Source of the DNA: Oscillospiraceae bacterium
Lineage (GTDB): Bacteria > Bacillota > Clostridia > Oscillospirales > Oscillospiraceae
Assembly (NCBI GenBank): GCA_910575815.1
Contig: CAJTFN010000002.1
Span: 1 to 64,000 of the forward strand
Direction: 5' to 3'
DNA length: 64,000 nucleotides
The notes under the pieces were generated by a model, which saw only the letters and a program-made list of their open reading frames with translations, was not told the origin of the DNA and did no database searches. Positions within the stretch are counted from its first letter, which is position 1. Every line of letters begins with the position of its first letter. Positions 24,780 to 35,285 of the stretch are shown one piece after another. A program made the translations under genes and the position numbers.

Positions 24780-24920
24780 TTACTTCTTCTCGCACTTCTG
24801 GTTGGCGACGCCGCAGCTGGTCTTGCAAGCGGACTGGCAGGAGGTCTGGCACTCGCCGCAGCCGCCCTTCTTGGCGCTCTCGCAGAGACTGCGGGTCTCA
24901 AGGGTCTGAATTCTCTTCAT
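24780..24920 (-). CDS. scfA: SCIFF ribosomal peptide precursor
   Basis: 46-residue precursor of the SCIFF (six cysteines in forty-five) family, near-universal in Clostridia and substrate of ScfB. The conserved core K-K-G-G-C-G-E-C-Q-T-S-C-Q-S-A-C-K-T-S-C is complete and followed by one more Cys. In addition there is a Cys at position 13 (R-S-L-C-E-S), giving seven cysteines. ATG 24920 follows a GGAGAAG site; the longer frame to 24971 lacks one. The promoter is at 24999-25027. The biological role of SCIFF is not established. Confidence 0.95.
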   Translation of the reverse strand: MKRIQTLETRSLCESAKKGGCGECQTSCQSACKTSCGVANQKCEKK

Positions 24921-24998
24921 AATCTCTTCTCCGATCTGATTGAATTTTGAAAACGTTCCGCCATTTTCCAAGGGCGGCGGAAAACTTTTGTCCTGGAA

Positions 24999-25027
24999 AG
25001 TTTAGCATAGAAGGGGCCGAAAGTCAA
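24999..25027 (-). promoter_or_regulatory. Promoter of scfA
   Basis: Minus strand TTGACT (25022-25027), 17 bases, TAAACT (24999-25004). The leader of about 70 bases carries a 7-bp hairpin (TTCCGCC/GGCGGAA). Confidence 0.65.
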
Positions 25028-25311
25028 GGGGATTCCCGCAGAGGGATTGCCCTATCGCGCATTTTAAAAGTGGACCATCGTGTAGGGCCCGCCGCCCTCG
25101 GCGGCCTTTCGGCACAAGAACTGGTCCTCACAGCGGGCCGCCCAAGGGGCCGGCCCCTGCAAAACAAAATCTCTGAATAGGACACGCTCCCCGCAGAGAG
25201 AAGGGCCTTTTGGCCGGTTTATCTCAAAAATGTACCCTCCGTGGCGGTCTTCCGCCCTTCTCCCCCGCCGGGAAATCCGCAAATTCGGCCCGCCCAATGG
25301 CAAGCATCTTC

Positions 25312-25340
25312 TGGACAGGCGGGGCATAGGGTGATATAAT
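25312..25340 (+). promoter_or_regulatory. Promoter of the ZIP transporter gene
   Basis: TGGACA (25312-25317), 17 bases, TATAAT (25335-25340). The start codon is 177 bases downstream, leaving an unusually long leader. Confidence 0.75.
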
Positions 25341-25516
25341 GATGAACCGGTTATGAAATACCCGTCCGGTTCTCCCGGCGGGAGCAAGCGCCTGCGTCTG
25401 TTTGAGAACGGTCGATGTGTCTTCTCAAGGCATCTTTGCCGGTTTTGGAACAAACGCCAGAGAAACAGTCCGGCGGCGGAAGATCCCTTCTCCGCCCCGG
25501 AGGAGAGGACGTATTC

Positions 25517-26233
25517 ATGGGTTTATTGGAAACACTGCTGGTCACCGCCGCCGCCGGCGTCGGCGGGACCGGACTGGGCGGTGCGCTGGCCACCTTCTTC
25601 CGCCGGGATTCCGGCCGGGAGGCCAGCCTGCTGCTGAGCTTTGCCGCGGGGGTGATGGTCTCCGTGTCCTGCTTCGGCCTTCTGACCGAGGCCGCCGCCC
25701 CGGGGGCAATGCATCTGGTAGCCTGCGGGGTCTTTCTGGGCTGCGCCGTCACCGCCGGGCTGAACGCCCTTCTGGACCACGGCAAGCCCACCGGAGGGCT
25801 GGTCCTGGCCGGTCTGGTGATGGCCGCCGCCATCGCCCTGCACAACGTGCCTGAGGGCATGGTCATCGGCGCGTCCTTCATCGGCGGCACCGTCCGTCAG
25901 GGCTGGACCATGGCCGCTGTCATCGGCCTGCACAACGTGCCCGAGGGCATGGCCATCTCCGCGCCCTTGGTGGCCGGAGGGGAGCGGAGATGGCGGGCCG
26001 CCGGTCTGGCCGCGCTCTCCGGAGCCCCTACGGTACTGGGCGCCGCCCTGGGCTATTGCCTGGGCACCCTGGGCCCTGTGGCCCTGACGCTGACCCTGAG
26101 CTTCGCCGCCGGGGCCATGCTGTTCGTCGTCTTTGGCGAACTGCTCCCCGAAGCGGCCGGCCTCTGGAAAAGCAAGCTCCCCGCCCTGGCCGCCGTGCTG
26201 GGGATTCTGGTGGGTATGCTGATTGACGGCTGA
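25517..26233 (+). CDS. ZIP-family divalent metal transporter
   Basis: 238-residue membrane protein of the ZIP family (ZupT/GufA-like), which imports zinc or other divalent metals. The two metal-binding helices are clear: ALHNVPEGMVIG (TM4) and GLHNVPEGMAIS (TM5), each with the H-N-x-P-E-G motif. About eight hydrophobic segments fit the family. ATG 25517 has an AGGAGAGG site nine bases upstream; the frame extension to 25415 is not needed. Followed 61 bases later by a GNAT gene on the same strand. Confidence 0.9.
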   Translation: MGLLETLLVTAAAGVGGTGLGGALATFFRRDSGREASLLLSFAAGVMVSVSCFGLLTEAAAPGAMHLVACGVFLGCAVTAGLNALLDHGKPTGGLVLAGLVMAAAIALHNVPEGMVIGASFIGGTVRQGWTMAAVIGLHNVPEGMAISAPLVAGGERRWRAAGLAALSGAPTVLGAALGYCLGTLGPVALTLTLSFAAGAMLFVVFGELLPEAAGLWKSKLPALAAVLGILVGMLIDG

Positions 26234-26294
26234 GCGCTCTTTTGCCGAGTCTTTCGAATCGGGGGAGGCCCTTGGAAACCGAAGGGGGGCGTTT

Positions 26295-26810
26295 ATGGAT
26301 CGCATACAAAGTCCGAGATTATTCTACCGGGAAATCACCGACGCGGATTTCGATGCGCTGAAAGCCATGCTCTCAGATCCGCTGGTGATGTACGCCTGGG
26401 AGCACACGTTTACGGACGAACAAATTCGCCGGTGGATTCAGGACCAGCAAGCGGCCTATCAATCCGCCGGTGTGGGATACTTCGCCGCCGCTGCCAAGGA
26501 GGGCGGCCAGCTCGTTGGGCAAATTGGGCTTCACCGTTTTTCCCTTCGGGGAGGGGAGGCCTACGAGGTCTGCTACATGCTCAGGCGCGGCTGCTTTCAT
26601 CAGGGTTATGCCCTGGAGGGCGTAACCGCCATGGTGAATTACGCTTTTACCAGGCAAAATCTCCCGGAGGTCTACGCCCAGATCAAAACCACAAACGCCG
26701 CCTCGGTCAGGGTTGCGGAACGGGCCGGCTTTGTGCGCGGCCCCATCTTCCCCAAGCATTACAACGGAAAAGACATGCCTCATTATCTCTATGTTACGCA
26801 GAGGCCCTGA
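26295..26810 (+). CDS. GNAT-family N-acetyltransferase
   Basis: 171-residue acetyltransferase of the RimJ/RimL-like GNAT group: R-L-F-Y-R-E-I-T near the start, EVCYMLRRGCFHQGYALEG as the acetyl-CoA-binding region (Gln-Gly-Tyr-Ala), and TNAASVRVAERAGF near the end. It could acetylate a ribosomal-protein N-terminus or a small molecule; not decidable. ATG 26295 has a purine-rich AAGGGGGG site. Confidence 0.85.
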   Translation: MDRIQSPRLFYREITDADFDALKAMLSDPLVMYAWEHTFTDEQIRRWIQDQQAAYQSAGVGYFAAAAKEGGQLVGQIGLHRFSLRGGEAYEVCYMLRRGCFHQGYALEGVTAMVNYAFTRQNLPEVYAQIKTTNAASVRVAERAGFVRGPIFPKHYNGKDMPHYLYVTQRP

Positions 26811-26847
26811 GAGGGCGGCGTTCCGAAGCGCCCCGGTTTTTTGGCAT

Positions 26848-26882
26848 AAAAAGTCCCGCAAGCCAAGCTTGCGGGACTTTTT
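26848..26882. terminator. Bidirectional terminator between GNAT and ferredoxin genes
   Basis: Perfect 16-bp stem (26848-26863 with 26867-26882), loop CAA, flanked by A5 on one side and T5 on the other. It serves both converging genes. Confidence 0.9.
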
Positions 26883-26898
26883 ATGTATCCCTTATGAA

Positions 26899-27072
26899 TT
26901 ACTCCTCGGGGACGATGGCGCCGTTGGGGCAGGTGTCGCTGCAAGAACCGCAGTCCAGGCAAGCGGCCGCGTCGATGACGTAAGAATCATCGCCCTGGCT
27001 GATGGCGCCGGCGGGGCAGGCGTCAGAGCAAGCGCCGCAGCTCACACAAGCAGAAGTGATCTTATAGGCCAT
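26899..27072 (-). CDS. 2[4Fe-4S] clostridial-type ferredoxin
   Basis: 57-residue electron carrier with two classical cluster motifs, C-V-S-C-G-A-C-S-D-A-C-P and C-L-D-C-G-S-C-S-D-T-C-P. The very short acidic sequence is typical of clostridial ferredoxins that accept electrons from pyruvate:ferredoxin oxidoreductase, which is encoded at 42.6-46.2 kb. ATG 27072 follows a GGAGGTG site. Confidence 0.95.
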   Translation of the reverse strand: MAYKITSACVSCGACSDACPAGAISQGDDSYVIDAAACLDCGSCSDTCPNGAIVPEE

Positions 27073-27102
27073 GGGTAGCACCTCCATTAGAATTGTATTC
27101 CC

Positions 27103-27130
27103 ATTGTAGCATACTCTCCGAAAAAAGCAA
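27103..27130 (-). promoter_or_regulatory. Promoter of the ferredoxin gene
   Basis: Minus strand TTGCTT (27125-27130), 16 bases, TACAAT (27103-27108). Confidence 0.65.
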
Positions 27131-27196
27131 GAGATTTGTAAAAGCCTTAACGGAAATTTTTGCTTCTTCTCTCTGTTTACAATTTGTTTTCACAAA

Positions 27197-27213
27197 CGTC
27201 AAAGATCGTCAAA
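27197..27213 (+). promoter_or_regulatory. CtsR operator 1
   Basis: CGTCAAAGATCGTCAAA, a direct heptad repeat matching the CtsR box (RGTCAAA-NAN-RGTCAAA) except for C in place of the leading purine of each heptad. It lies just upstream of the ctsR -35 box. Confidence 0.75.
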
Positions 27214-27222
27214 CTTTACCAC

Positions 27223-27250
27223 TTGACTTTTTGACGGGCCGTGGTATACT
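27223..27250 (+). promoter_or_regulatory. Promoter of ctsR-mcsA-clpC
   Basis: TTGACT (27223-27228), 16 bases, TATACT (27245-27250), flanked by the two CtsR boxes. Confidence 0.8.
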
Positions 27251-27263
27251 GGCATCATCCAAA

Positions 27264-27287
27264 AGATCAAAGATAGTCAAAGTCAAA
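27264..27287 (+). promoter_or_regulatory. CtsR operator 2
   Basis: AGATCAAAGATAGTCAAA (27264-27281), one mismatch from the CtsR consensus, with a third GTCAAA unit adjoining at 27282-27287. It covers the region just after the likely transcription start, a typical repression site. Confidence 0.8.
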
Positions 27288-27310
27288 TTGATTTGAAAAG
27301 AGGTGCTCCC

Positions 27311-27763
27311 ATGGGGATTTCCGATTTAATCGCCAGCTTTTTGCAGAGCTGCCTGGACGAGACGGGGGATGGCGTGCTGGAGGTTCAGCGGGGCGAGCTG
27401 GCCCAGCGGTTCAACTGCGTGCCCAGCCAAATCAACTACGTCATGTCCACCCGCTTTTCCCCCGAGCGGGGCTACATCGTGGAGAGCCGCCGGGGCGGCA
27501 ACGGCTATATTCGCATTACTCGGGTCCAGGTGGACCGGGAGACGCTGCTGATGCACGTCATCAACTCCCTCGGAGCCCAGGTAGACTTGCCCTCCGCCCG
27601 GGCCATCCTGGGCAACCTGACTCAGTCCGGGGCTTTGGAGGAGGACCAGGGCCGGTCGCTTCTGGCCGCCGTGGGGGATAAGTCCCTGGCCGCCGTTCCC
27701 CGGGAGCTCCGGGACCGGGTCCGGGCGGACATCCTGAAAAACGTCCTGATTCTCCAGGTCTAG
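27311..27763 (+). CDS. ctsR: Transcriptional repressor of class III heat-shock genes
   Basis: CtsR represses clp genes and is released on heat or protein stress. The 150-residue protein starts M-G-I-S-D-L-I-A-S-F, with the winged helix-turn-helix (QRFNCVPSQINYVMSTRF) and the glycine-rich thermosensor wing (RRGGNGYIRI) both intact. ATG 27311 follows AGAGGTG. It is first gene of ctsR-mcsA-clpC and is autoregulated through the two upstream operators. Confidence 0.95.
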   Translation: MGISDLIASFLQSCLDETGDGVLEVQRGELAQRFNCVPSQINYVMSTRFSPERGYIVESRRGGNGYIRITRVQVDRETLLMHVINSLGAQVDLPSARAILGNLTQSGALEEDQGRSLLAAVGDKSLAAVPRELRDRVRADILKNVLILQV

Positions 27764-27840
27764 TGGAAGCATAGAATGAACTGCGTTTCCCCCTTTCATC
27801 CGTCATCAAAAACATTGGTCATCTATAGGAGGTTCCGATT

Positions 27841-28314
27841 ATGAAATGTGAGAATTGTGGTAAGAATGAGGTTACCTTCGTTTACCAGAGCAACGTCAAC
27901 GGGCGCATCACCGAGAAGCGCCTCTGCGCCGACTGCGCCGAAAAGCTGGGCTACACCCAGAAGCTGGCCTCCCAGACCCAGCGCATGATGCGGGGTCTCT
28001 TCGGCGGCGGCCTCTTCGAGGACTTCTTCACCCCCTATCCCTCTCTCCTGGGGCCCATGAGCCGTATGCTGGAAGACCCCTTTGACGATTTCTTCGCCGA
28101 CATGCCCGCCCTGGGGACCCCCGCCGAGGCAAAGCCGGAGCCTCCCAAGGCCCAGGACAGCCTCCTGGAGCAGGGGGAACAGAACGAGATCTCCCGGACC
28201 CGGCAGCTCAACGCCCTGCGCCTGGAGATGCGGCAGGCCGTGGACCAGGAGAACTTCGAACGGGCGGCGGAACTCCGGGATCAAATCCGCACCCTGGAAA
28301 ACAGCGGCGGCTGA
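27841..28314 (+). CDS. mcsA: McsA-like zinc-finger/UVR protein
   Basis: 157-residue partner of the Clp stress system. The N-terminal zinc finger is C-E-N-C-G-K ... C-A-D-C-A-E-K-L-G, a middle region is rich in Phe and Asp, and the C-terminal UVR motif (about 120-155: L-R-L-E-M-R-Q-A-V-D-Q-E-N-F-E-R-A-A-E-L) matches UvrB/UvrC-type motifs. In Bacillus McsA activates the arginine kinase McsB, but no mcsB lies here. 77 bases after ctsR, 67 before clpC. Confidence 0.9.
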   Translation: MKCENCGKNEVTFVYQSNVNGRITEKRLCADCAEKLGYTQKLASQTQRMMRGLFGGGLFEDFFTPYPSLLGPMSRMLEDPFDDFFADMPALGTPAEAKPEPPKAQDSLLEQGEQNEISRTRQLNALRLEMRQAVDQENFERAAELRDQIRTLENSGG

Positions 28315-28381
28315 GTTCCGCCCAGACATTCAAAACCTGATTCATTCATCCGCCTACTTCACGAAAGGAAGTGTCATACAC

Positions 28382-30859
<2,478 letters not shown>

Positions 30860-30865
30860 CGAGCG

Positions 30866-30897
30866 ACGCCCCCCGGGATCTCCCGGGGGGCGTTTTT
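30866..30897 (+). terminator. Terminator of the ctsR-mcsA-clpC operon
   Basis: 13-bp GC stem (30866-30878 with 30881-30893) directly followed by TTTTT; begins seven bases after the clpC stop. Confidence 0.9.
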
Positions 30898-30906
30898 GGG
30901 CGGGGT

Positions 30907-32475
30907 TCAGGGGTAATCCGGGGCCACAAAGAAGCCCGTCATGCCCCGGGAGGCGTTATAGGTATAGTCGTGCCGCCGGACGCTGTTGTTGGAATTGCCG
31001 TCGATGACGGTGATGGTCACGCGGTCCCCGTTCTGGGACACGCTCTCCACAATGGTGGTGTGGTCCATGCTGTCGGAGGGAGAAACGGCGCGGCTGGAGT
31101 GGCAGATGAGCATCAGGTCGCCGGGCTGGGGCATATAGGACCCGCCGGCAAAGACCGTGTCGCTCCAGGCGTGGGCGGTGCCGCCGAAGTTGTTTGGACA
31201 GGCGATGTAGCTGGAGTGGAGAATGCTGGTGGGAATCTTTGCTTGGCGGGCACACCAGCTGGCAAACTCGGAGCACCAGGCGCCGGCGCTCTCTCCGTAG
31301 AAGTTGAGGGCCCAGTTGTACTCCGTGTGGCTGCCGCCGCCCCGGGAGCCGTCCAGCTGGTTGGAATTGCTGCTGCCCCGGTATCCGATCTGGGAGGCAG
31401 CCACGGTCAGAATGTCTTGCCGGTAATTTCCAGTAAGGGTCACATTTTTCAGCTGCTGGTAATAGAGGCTGCCCCGGTAGGAGGGAGAGTAGAAGTCCTC
31501 TACCGGCACAGTTGTGCCGCCGGAAGCGCAGCTCTCCTGGTGCCGGTGTAACTCAAAGCCGGCGTCCGCGGTATACTGGGCGCACTGCTGGCAGAGATAC
31601 CAGACATTGCAGGTATCACACATACCAAAGGCTCCGCCGGCTCCGCCGTTGTTGAAGTCCATCTGTGTGCTTCCCGCCGCCCGCATCAGATAGCCGCAGG
31701 AGGCACACCGAATCTCCGGGAGATTCGGTGTGCCGGTAGGCTGGGCGGGCTGGGTGGGCTGGGTGGGCTGAGCGGGGGTCTGCGAATTGGAAGCCGGGTC
31801 CGGCGACCACTCCTTGACCTCCGTCGGAGCTGTGTCCGACTGTACATAGGCGCTCATCCGGTCGATCACCACGCAGCCCTGGGCCCGGTTCATGGTGACC
31901 GTTCCGCCAAAAGAGCCGTCAGCGTAGCCGGTAATAATGCCCAGAGCATACACGTTGGCTACGGCATCCCGGTACCGGCTGGGAATATTATTGTAGTCCG
32001 TGATTTTGGCAATAGCCGCAGACTTGTCAGAGCTGCTTGCCGGGAAGCCCTGCTTGGTCATAATATTGGTGATGAGCTGGGCCATGTCGTATCGGGAGAT
32101 ACTGCGGTTCATTTCCTGAACATTATCCGTGTCGTCCGCAAAGCTGGTGTTGTTCAGCGCCTGGTTCGCCATCATGGCCTGATAGTTGGCCCAGAAGATT
32201 CCGCTGGAGATATAAATCGGGTCTTTGTATTTCTCGATATAAGACGCGAAAAACGCCCGGGAGAGCATCACGCAAAACTGCGCCCGGGTAAGGGTGGCGT
32301 TTGGCCGGAAGGTTCCGTTGTTATAGCCGGAGACAACGCCCTTGTCCACGCACTTGCCAATGGCGCCGGCGGCGTAGTGCCCCGCGGGCACATCGGAAAA
32401 CCCGGCGGCGCAAGCCGGGGTGGCCAGGCCTGCGCAAAGCAGCAGCGCCAGACACAGGGAAATCCATTTTTTCAT
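30907..32475 (-). CDS. Secreted SLH protein with Cys-rich module and CHAP domain
   Basis: 522-residue exported protein. Signal peptide 1-24; SLH segments about 25-75, 105-145 and 155-210 for wall attachment; a Pro/Gln/Thr linker (about 230-252); a Cys/His-rich module with Cys257, Cys260, Cys286, Cys289, Cys295, Cys298, His310, His312 and Cys316, laid out like a small zinc finger; then a CHAP-type amidase/endopeptidase domain (about 350-522) with catalytic Cys401 (G-A-W-C-S-E-F-A-S-W-C) and His472 (M-D-H-T-T-I-V). It probably cuts peptidoglycan at the cell surface. ATG 32475 follows AAAGGAG. It faces the clpC terminator and is probably a single-gene transcript. Confidence 0.88.
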   Translation of the reverse strand: MKKWISLCLALLLCAGLATPACAAGFSDVPAGHYAAGAIGKCVDKGVVSGYNNGTFRPNATLTRAQFCVMLSRAFFASYIEKYKDPIYISSGIFWANYQAMMANQALNNTSFADDTDNVQEMNRSISRYDMAQLITNIMTKQGFPASSSDKSAAIAKITDYNNIPSRYRDAVANVYALGIITGYADGSFGGTVTMNRAQGCVVIDRMSAYVQSDTAPTEVKEWSPDPASNSQTPAQPTQPTQPAQPTGTPNLPEIRCASCGYLMRAAGSTQMDFNNGGAGGAFGMCDTCNVWYLCQQCAQYTADAGFELHRHQESCASGGTTVPVEDFYSPSYRGSLYYQQLKNVTLTGNYRQDILTVAASQIGYRGSSNSNQLDGSRGGGSHTEYNWALNFYGESAGAWCSEFASWCARQAKIPTSILHSSYIACPNNFGGTAHAWSDTVFAGGSYMPQPGDLMLICHSSRAVSPSDSMDHTTIVESVSQNGDRVTITVIDGNSNNSVRRHDYTYNASRGMTGFFVAPDYP

Positions 32476-32580
32476 CTTTCAAGACTCCTTTCGTTTCGGG
32501 GCAATTATTCACCCTTCTATATATAAGTTCCATCAGGAGCCCGAAAGGTTTTATCATTTTCAAGATTTTTCAAAAATTTA

Positions 32581-32606
32581 AGGTCCGGAGCTTCCGCCCC
32601 GGACCT
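32581..32606 (-). terminator. Terminator of the M20 amidohydrolase genes
   Basis: 8-bp stem AGGTCCGG/CCGGACCT (32581-32588 with 32599-32606), 20 bases after the stop of the last amidohydrolase gene; the minus strand continues TTAAATTTTT. Confidence 0.65.
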
Positions 32607-32626
32607 CTCGCGATTTAAAAAGAAGC

Positions 32627-33802
32627 TCAGCCCTTCGCCGCGTCCAAGTAGTCCACCGCGAACTGGGCGTACATCGCCACGCCCCGCACCAGCACGGGCT
32701 CGTTGACGGTATAGCAGTCGTTGTGGTTGCTGGCGGTATAGCCCATGGCCTCGTTCCGGCTGCCCAGGAAACCGAAGACGGCGGGAATCTTATCGGCGAA
32801 GTAGGCAAAGTCCTCGCTGCCCATGGCCATGGGCAGCTCGTGCATCGACTCGGCCCCGTAGAGCTTCTCCGCGGCCTTCTGGGCCACCTGGGTCAGCAGA
32901 TCGTCGTCGTTGATGACGGCGCTGGGATAATACTCGTACTTCAGCTCCGCCGTGAGGCCCAGCGCGGCGGCGGTGTTTTTAATGATGCGCTCCAGCTGCT
33001 CCTTGATGCTCATGCGGAACGCGGGCTCGAAGGTCCGGACCGTGCCGTGCATCTCCGCGTGATTGGCGATGATGTTGAACCGCTGGCCCGCGTGCATCTC
33101 GCCCACGGTGACCACCAGGGGGTTCAGGGGGCTGTTGTTCCGGGAGACGAAGGTCTGGAGATTCATCAGAATCGAGGCCGCGCCGATCAGCGCGTCGGCT
33201 CCCAGCTCCGGCTGGGTGGCGTGGGCGGAGACGCCGTCCACGGTGATGGTGAAGTTGTCACAGCTGGCCATCCGGCGGCCGGGCTCGAAGTTCATGTAGG
33301 GTTCGTCCAGCTTGCCCCAGATGTGCTGGCCCATGATGGCGTCCACGCCCTCCAGAATGTTCTGCTTCACGTAGTATTCCGCGCCGTGGCAGGTCTCCTC
33401 GGCGGCCTGGAAGAAAATCTTCACCTTGCCATGGACCTCGTCCTTGTGCTCCATCAGGAGCTTGGCCGCGCCCAGCAGCATGGCGGCGTGGCAGTCGTGG
33501 CCGCAGGCGTGCATCACGCCGGGGTTCTCGCTGGCAAAGGGCAGGCCGGTCTTCTCCTCCACGGGCAGCGCGTCAATGTCCGCCCGGAGGGCCACGGTCT
33601 TGCCCTCGCCACCGTCCAGCATGGCCCAGCAGCCGGGATGATCTTCGAAGCGGTGCACGGTGTAGCCCATGCTCTCCAGCTCCGCCTGGATGTGGTCGGT
33701 GGTCTTGAACTCCTCCCAGGAGAGCTCCGGGTGCCGGTGGAACCAGCGGCGCTGTTCGGTCACATAGCTTTCAATCGCTTCGGCGGACTGTCTGAAATTC
33801 AT
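32627..33802 (-). CDS. M20-family amidohydrolase 1
   Basis: 391-residue metallo-amidohydrolase of the M20D group (hippurate hydrolase, IAA-amino-acid hydrolase and N-acyl-amino-acid deacylase relatives). Metal-site and catalytic residues are visible: R-A-D-I-D-A-L-P, H-A-C-G-H-D-C-H-A-A-M, Q-A-A-E-E-T with general-base and metal-ligand Glu, G-Q-H-I-W-G, and a C-terminal His in S-N-H-N-D-C. The insert dimerisation domain lies between. No signal peptide, so cytoplasmic. Less similar to amidohydrolases 2 and 3 than they are to each other. Start ATG 33802 with AAAGGA ahead. Confidence 0.92.
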   Translation of the reverse strand: MNFRQSAEAIESYVTEQRRWFHRHPELSWEEFKTTDHIQAELESMGYTVHRFEDHPGCWAMLDGGEGKTVALRADIDALPVEEKTGLPFASENPGVMHACGHDCHAAMLLGAAKLLMEHKDEVHGKVKIFFQAAEETCHGAEYYVKQNILEGVDAIMGQHIWGKLDEPYMNFEPGRRMASCDNFTITVDGVSAHATQPELGADALIGAASILMNLQTFVSRNNSPLNPLVVTVGEMHAGQRFNIIANHAEMHGTVRTFEPAFRMSIKEQLERIIKNTAAALGLTAELKYEYYPSAVINDDDLLTQVAQKAAEKLYGAESMHELPMAMGSEDFAYFADKIPAVFGFLGSRNEAMGYTASNHNDCYTVNEPVLVRGVAMYAQFAVDYLDAAKG

Positions 33803-34103
33803 ACATATTCCTTTCCGCTCAAATGAGCTTGACTGTTTGGTGGTTACGGATTCGGCGGATCGTCAAGGGGGTCCACGCGCCCTCCTGAACCGTCACGGCG
33901 GCGGAGCCCCGCGGAAAACCGTCCGGGCGGCTATACCCCGGCTTCTCCGGAGCCGGCGCTTCCCGCCTCTTGACCCCGACAGTTCCGGGTCCTCTGCCCA
34001 TTCTCTCCTGCCGGCCCCCTCCAAAGGCGGGCGCGGCACAACGGTCGAGAAAGGGACGGAACGTCCGTCCTGGTACATTCCGCCCCTTTGCCGTATCGAA
34101 AGC
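33803..34103. other. Gap between amidohydrolases 1 and 2
   Basis: 301 GC-rich bases with no supported gene. Short dyads (CCGGCT/AGCCGG near 33942-33960; GGACG/CGTCC near 34055-34070) are present. TTGACG occurs on the minus strand near 33860 but has no -10 at the right distance. Confidence 0.4.
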
Positions 34104-35270
34104 TTACTGCGCGTTGAAGTCCATGGCCGTCTGCGCATAGAGCTTCGCGCCGTTTATCAGGGCGGTCTCATCCACGCAGAAGTGGCCGGAGTGGTTCACC
34201 CAAACCGCGCCGCAGGCCTCGTTGCGGATGCCCAGGAAGGCCACGGCTCCGGGGACCTTCTCCATGAAGTAGGCAAAGTCCTCGCCGCCGTTGGTCTTGT
34301 CGTAAGCGGCCAGAGCGTCGGGGCCCATGACCTTCTTGGCGGCCCCGGCCACCACAGCGGCCATGGCGGCATCGTTCACCGTGGGCGGCACGATGTAGCG
34401 CCACTCCAGCTTGGCGTCCACGCGATAGGCCTCGGCCACGGATTTCACGATCCGCCGGAGGGCCTCCTCCATCTGCTTGCGCACACCCGGGTCAAAGCCG
34501 CGGGCCGTACCCTCAATGTGGCTGTACTCCGGAACCACGTTCCAGCGGGTACCCACGTTCACCACGCCCACGGTCATCACGGCGGGCTGGTTGGGATCCA
34601 CTTCCCGGCTGACGATGGTCTGGATGGCCTCCACCATGGCGGCGGAGACGGTGGCCGCGTCGATGCCCTGGTGGGGGGCGGCGCCGTGACTGCCCTTGCC
34701 CTGGATGTCGATCAGGAACCAGTCCGCGAACGCCATCTTGGGGCCGGCCTCGATGCAGACCTTGCCCGCCTCCACGTCGGCCCAGACATGCTGGGAGAAG
34801 CAGCCGTCCACGCCCTCCAGGGCTCCCTCGTCGATCATGGACTTGGCCCCTGTGGCCACCTCCTCGGCGGGCTGGAAGGCCAGGCGGACCGTGCCGCAGA
34901 GCTCATCCTTCACCTCGTTCAGAATCCGGGCGGCCGTCAGCAGCATGGCCATGTGGCAGTCGTGGCCGCAGGCATGCATCACGCCGGGGACCTCGCTGGC
35001 ATACTCCAGGCCGGTCTCCTCCTGCACCGTCAGGCCGTCCATGTCCGCCCGGAGGAGGATGGTCTTGCCGGGCTTGGCGCCCTTGATGGTGGCCAGGGTT
35101 CCGGTCTCCAGGCCGCAGGGACGCCACTCCACGCCCATCTTGTCCAGCTCGGCGCGAATGCGCTTGCAGCTCTCAAATTCCTGCTCGCTGACTTCCGGGT
35201 GCTGGTGGAACCAGCGGCGCTGTTCGATGATATAGTCTTTTGCCGCCTCAGCAGCCTGTGTGAGATTCAT
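34104..35270 (-). CDS. M20-family amidohydrolase 2
   Basis: 388-residue M20D amidohydrolase with all expected motifs: R-A-D-M-D-G-L, H-A-C-G-H-D-C-H-M-A-M, Q-P-A-E-E-V, S-Q-H-V-W-A and W-V-N-H-S-G-H near the end. It is a clear paralogue of the next gene upstream: both open with a shared W-F-H-Q-H-P-E segment and both end in M-D-F-N-A-Q, so they arose by tandem duplication. Fifteen bases separate them, implying one mRNA. Specificity within the acyl-amino-acid/hippurate hydrolase group cannot be told. Confidence 0.92.
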   Translation of the reverse strand: MNLTQAAEAAKDYIIEQRRWFHQHPEVSEQEFESCKRIRAELDKMGVEWRPCGLETGTLATIKGAKPGKTILLRADMDGLTVQEETGLEYASEVPGVMHACGHDCHMAMLLTAARILNEVKDELCGTVRLAFQPAEEVATGAKSMIDEGALEGVDGCFSQHVWADVEAGKVCIEAGPKMAFADWFLIDIQGKGSHGAAPHQGIDAATVSAAMVEAIQTIVSREVDPNQPAVMTVGVVNVGTRWNVVPEYSHIEGTARGFDPGVRKQMEEALRRIVKSVAEAYRVDAKLEWRYIVPPTVNDAAMAAVVAGAAKKVMGPDALAAYDKTNGGEDFAYFMEKVPGAVAFLGIRNEACGAVWVNHSGHFCVDETALINGAKLYAQTAMDFNAQ

Positions 35271-35285
35271 AGAGAACTCCTTTCC

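Larger units (their letters stand above)
24921..25516. other. Divergent scfA/ZIP intergenic region
   Basis: A 596-base region. It holds the scfA promoter (24999-25027), the ZIP promoter (25312-25340) and a 170-base leader before the ZIP start codon. Between about 25030 and 25310 I find no supported gene or RNA; the minus-strand frame 25064-25453 has no ribosome site and an unlikely composition. Confidence 0.5.

Noticed and set aside
25064..25453. Minus-strand 129-codon frame in the scfA/ZIP intergenic region
   Set aside because: No ribosome site, Arg/Pro-rich composition, and it crosses the ZIP promoter.
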